The notes under the pieces: model-generated | What the model saw: the letters and a program-made list of their open reading frames with translations, nothing else | What the model was told of the DNA's origin: nothing | Databases searched by the model: none | Assembly: GCF_042681745.1 (NCBI RefSeq) | Contig: NZ_JBHUGF010000011.1 | Location: 620,001 to 684,000, forward strand | Direction: 5' to 3' | Length of the DNA stretch: 64,000 bases | DNA from: Saccharibacillus nicotianae | GTDB lineage: Bacteria > Bacillota > Bacilli > Paenibacillales > Paenibacillaceae | Program-made: the position numbers and the translations under genes | Shown: one piece after another, positions 62,760 to 64,000 of the stretch | Layout: each line of letters begins with the position of its first letter | How positions within the stretch are numbered: the stretch's first letter is position 1

Positions 62760-64000
62760 ATGAGTGACAAAATCCACAACAAACAAAAAAACAAAAAAAA
62801 TGTTTATGATATTCAAGGAGGAGAACAAAAGTTTATGAAAAAGTCTACTAAAAAAGTATTAAACGTAGCAGCAAGCGCTGCTATGCTAGCAGGTATCGCT
62901 CCAGTAGCAGGTATCGTTGCTCCAACAGCTGCACATGCATCTGGTAGTTTTGATGTATACAACGTACCAACGCTAAGCACTGGTTCTGCTAACTCTATCC
63001 AATTGGGACGCGTTAAAGTAAACGTTGATCAATACACTTTGGATGGTACTACTAAAGAATTAACAGTAACATTGCCACAAGGTTTTGAATTCGCTTCTGA
63101 CTTTGAAAATACTACTGCTAATACTGCAGGTGTTAATGGTTTCCAACTAGTTGATACTGGTGGAGCTAACGTTACTGCTAATGTTTACAAAATTGGTACT
63201 AGTAACAAATCTGCTAAAATTGTATTTAATGGTAGTAACGGAACTGATGATACTGGATTGTTCTTGAACTTAAATAACATTAAAGCAACTGGTCCTAACA
63301 CAGGCGATGTTAATTTGACTTTCTCTGCTTCTACTGCAAGCGGCTTGCCAACTGGTAACGTTAAAGTAGCAACAGTAGTATCTTCTGGTCAAGTAGCTCT
63401 TGAAGCTAACGATACACAATCTAGCAGTGACGATTTCAACTTCACGTTGAAAGTAACTGAGTCTGTTGCAGCATCTTTGAAAACTGGTAACGCTTTGAAA
63501 TTCAAATTGCCATCTGGCTTTGAATGGAATGCGGTAGGAACTTTCACTCCTCTATACGGAGATTTGACTTCTGCAGATTTGACTACTTCTGTTGATGGAG
63601 ATACTTTGACTATTGCAGCTACTAATACTGCAGCATTGTCAAGTACAGCTTCTTCTTTCAACTTGGATCTTAGCTTCTCTGTTGAAGACGAAGATAAAGC
63701 TAAAGAAGGCGATATCACTGCAACTGTAAGTGGTAACTCTTCTGCTAATGTTTCTTCATTGGTAGTAGGTTCTTATGGACAATACGGTGGTGGTGTAACT
63801 GTAGCTTCTCCATCTACTGTAATCGCTGGCCAAGATGAGCAACAATTGGGCGACATCGTTGTTAAAGAATCTGTTGCAGGATCTTTCATCGCTGGACGTA
63901 CAGTAACGTTGCAACTTCCTGAAGGTGCTCGTTGGCAGTCTGTTTATGAAGACGGTACTGATGTAACTGGTACTACTGGTTCTATCGATACTGCTAACGG
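62760..64000 (+). CDS. S-layer protein, 5' part (cut by window end)
   Basis: Open to the window edge (at least 388 codons from the inner start). Signal peptide MKKSTKKVLNVAASAAMLAG... with cleavage near AHA-SG, 35 residues from the inner ATG at 62835. The mature part is Thr/Ser/Asn/Gly/Val-rich, beta-type, with low charge, like Paenibacillus surface-layer proteins. Two in-frame starts exist: ATG 62760 after GAGAGGGGGTG and ATG 62835 after AAGGAGGAG, 75 nt apart. The outer one adds 25 Lys/Asn/Gln-rich residues ahead of the signal peptide. The codon choice is strongly biased, indicating high expression. No SLH module is seen yet in the visible part. Confidence 0.85.
   Translation, partial: MSDKIHNKQKNKKNVYDIQGGEQKFMKKSTKKVLNVAASAAMLAGIAPVAGIVAPTAAHASGSFDVYNVPTLSTGSANSIQLGRVKVNVDQYTLDGTTKELTVTLPQGFEFASDFENTTANTAGVNGFQLVDTGGANVTANVYKIGTSNKSAKIVFNGSNGTDDTGLFLNLNNIKATGPNTGDVNLTFSASTASGLPTGNVKVATVVSSGQVALEANDTQSSSDDFNFTLKVTESVAASLKTGNALKFKLPSGFEWNAVGTFTPLYGDLTSADLTTSVDGDTLTIAATNTAALSSTASSFNLDLSFSVEDEDKAKEGDITATVSGNSSANVSSLVVGSYGQYGGGVTVASPSTVIAGQDEQQLGDIVVKESVAGSFIAGRTVTLQLPEGARWQSVYEDGTDVTGTTGSIDTAN

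Noticed and set aside
1..64000. tRNA, rRNA, CRISPR arrays, insertion sequences, prophage or att sites
   Set aside because: Looked for in all gaps; no cloverleaf, repeat-spacer array, transposase, integrase or long direct repeat was found.

Overview
The window is a continuous chromosomal segment from a low-GC Gram-positive bacterium of the Bacillales, most likely Paenibacillus or a close relative in the Paenibacillaceae. The case rests on gene order: prfA-prmC...tsaC-ywlE-ywlG-glyA-upp-mnaA-atp operon-murA-mbl-flhO-flhP-fabZ, followed by a csaB/tagA/tagO/SLH/S-layer locus. Ribosome binding sites are strong and AGGAGG-like, TTG and GTG starts are frequent, and the -10 boxes look like sigma-A boxes. 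I see no tRNA, rRNA, insertion sequence, CRISPR array or prophage.

Layout. (1) 1-11.6 kb is accessory and housekeeping: glnS, an MFS transporter, mobA with a TorD/NarJ-type chaperone, a tetR-ykkC-ykkD-pfkB run, cardiolipin synthase, a small secreted lipase and a membrane-anchored phospholipase-D-like protein. (2) 11.8-20.9 kb is one tightly packed, eight-gene carotenoid operon: three CrtI/CrtN-family flavoenzymes, a CrtM-type synthase, a CruF-type hydratase, an acyltransferase, a glycosyltransferase and type 2 IPP isomerase. The synthase keeps the phenylalanine that favours C30 products, so a glycosylated and acylated C30 carotenoid is the best prediction. (3) 21-27 kb holds an unknown soluble protein, a chemoreceptor, ychF, an unknown membrane protein and an aldo/keto reductase. 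(4) 27.3-36.9 kb is the prfA-prmC-rodA-tsaC-ywlE-(ZTP riboswitch)-ywlG-glyA-upp-mnaA block. (5) 37-44.4 kb is the complete nine-gene F1Fo ATP synthase operon with its promoter. (6) 44.8-52.6 kb carries DUF1146, murA, mbl, two flagellar rod genes, an EpuA-type membrane protein, fabZ and a phosphoglucomutase. (7) 52.8-64 kb is the surface-layer locus: a DUF5693 membrane protein, csaB, tagA, tagO, a large SLH protein and the start of an S-layer protein cut by the window edge.

How the parts fit. mnaA (ManNAc precursor), tagO, tagA and csaB together suggest a pyruvylated, ManNAc-containing secondary cell-wall polymer, which is the ligand of SLH domains; the SLH protein is encoded directly downstream. 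murA, mbl, rodA and the flagellar rod genes cover envelope growth and motility.

Most notable observations. Sporulation genes that normally sit in these two syntenic blocks (spoIIR after prmC; spoIID, spoIIQ and spoIIID between murA and mbl) are all absent, which suggests an asporogenous lineage. A ZTP/ZMP riboswitch with its terminator precedes ywlG-glyA. The S-layer gene has two in-frame starts 75 nt apart, each with its own strong ribosome binding site. An Fnr-type palindrome abuts the ribosome binding site of the molybdoenzyme chaperone gene.
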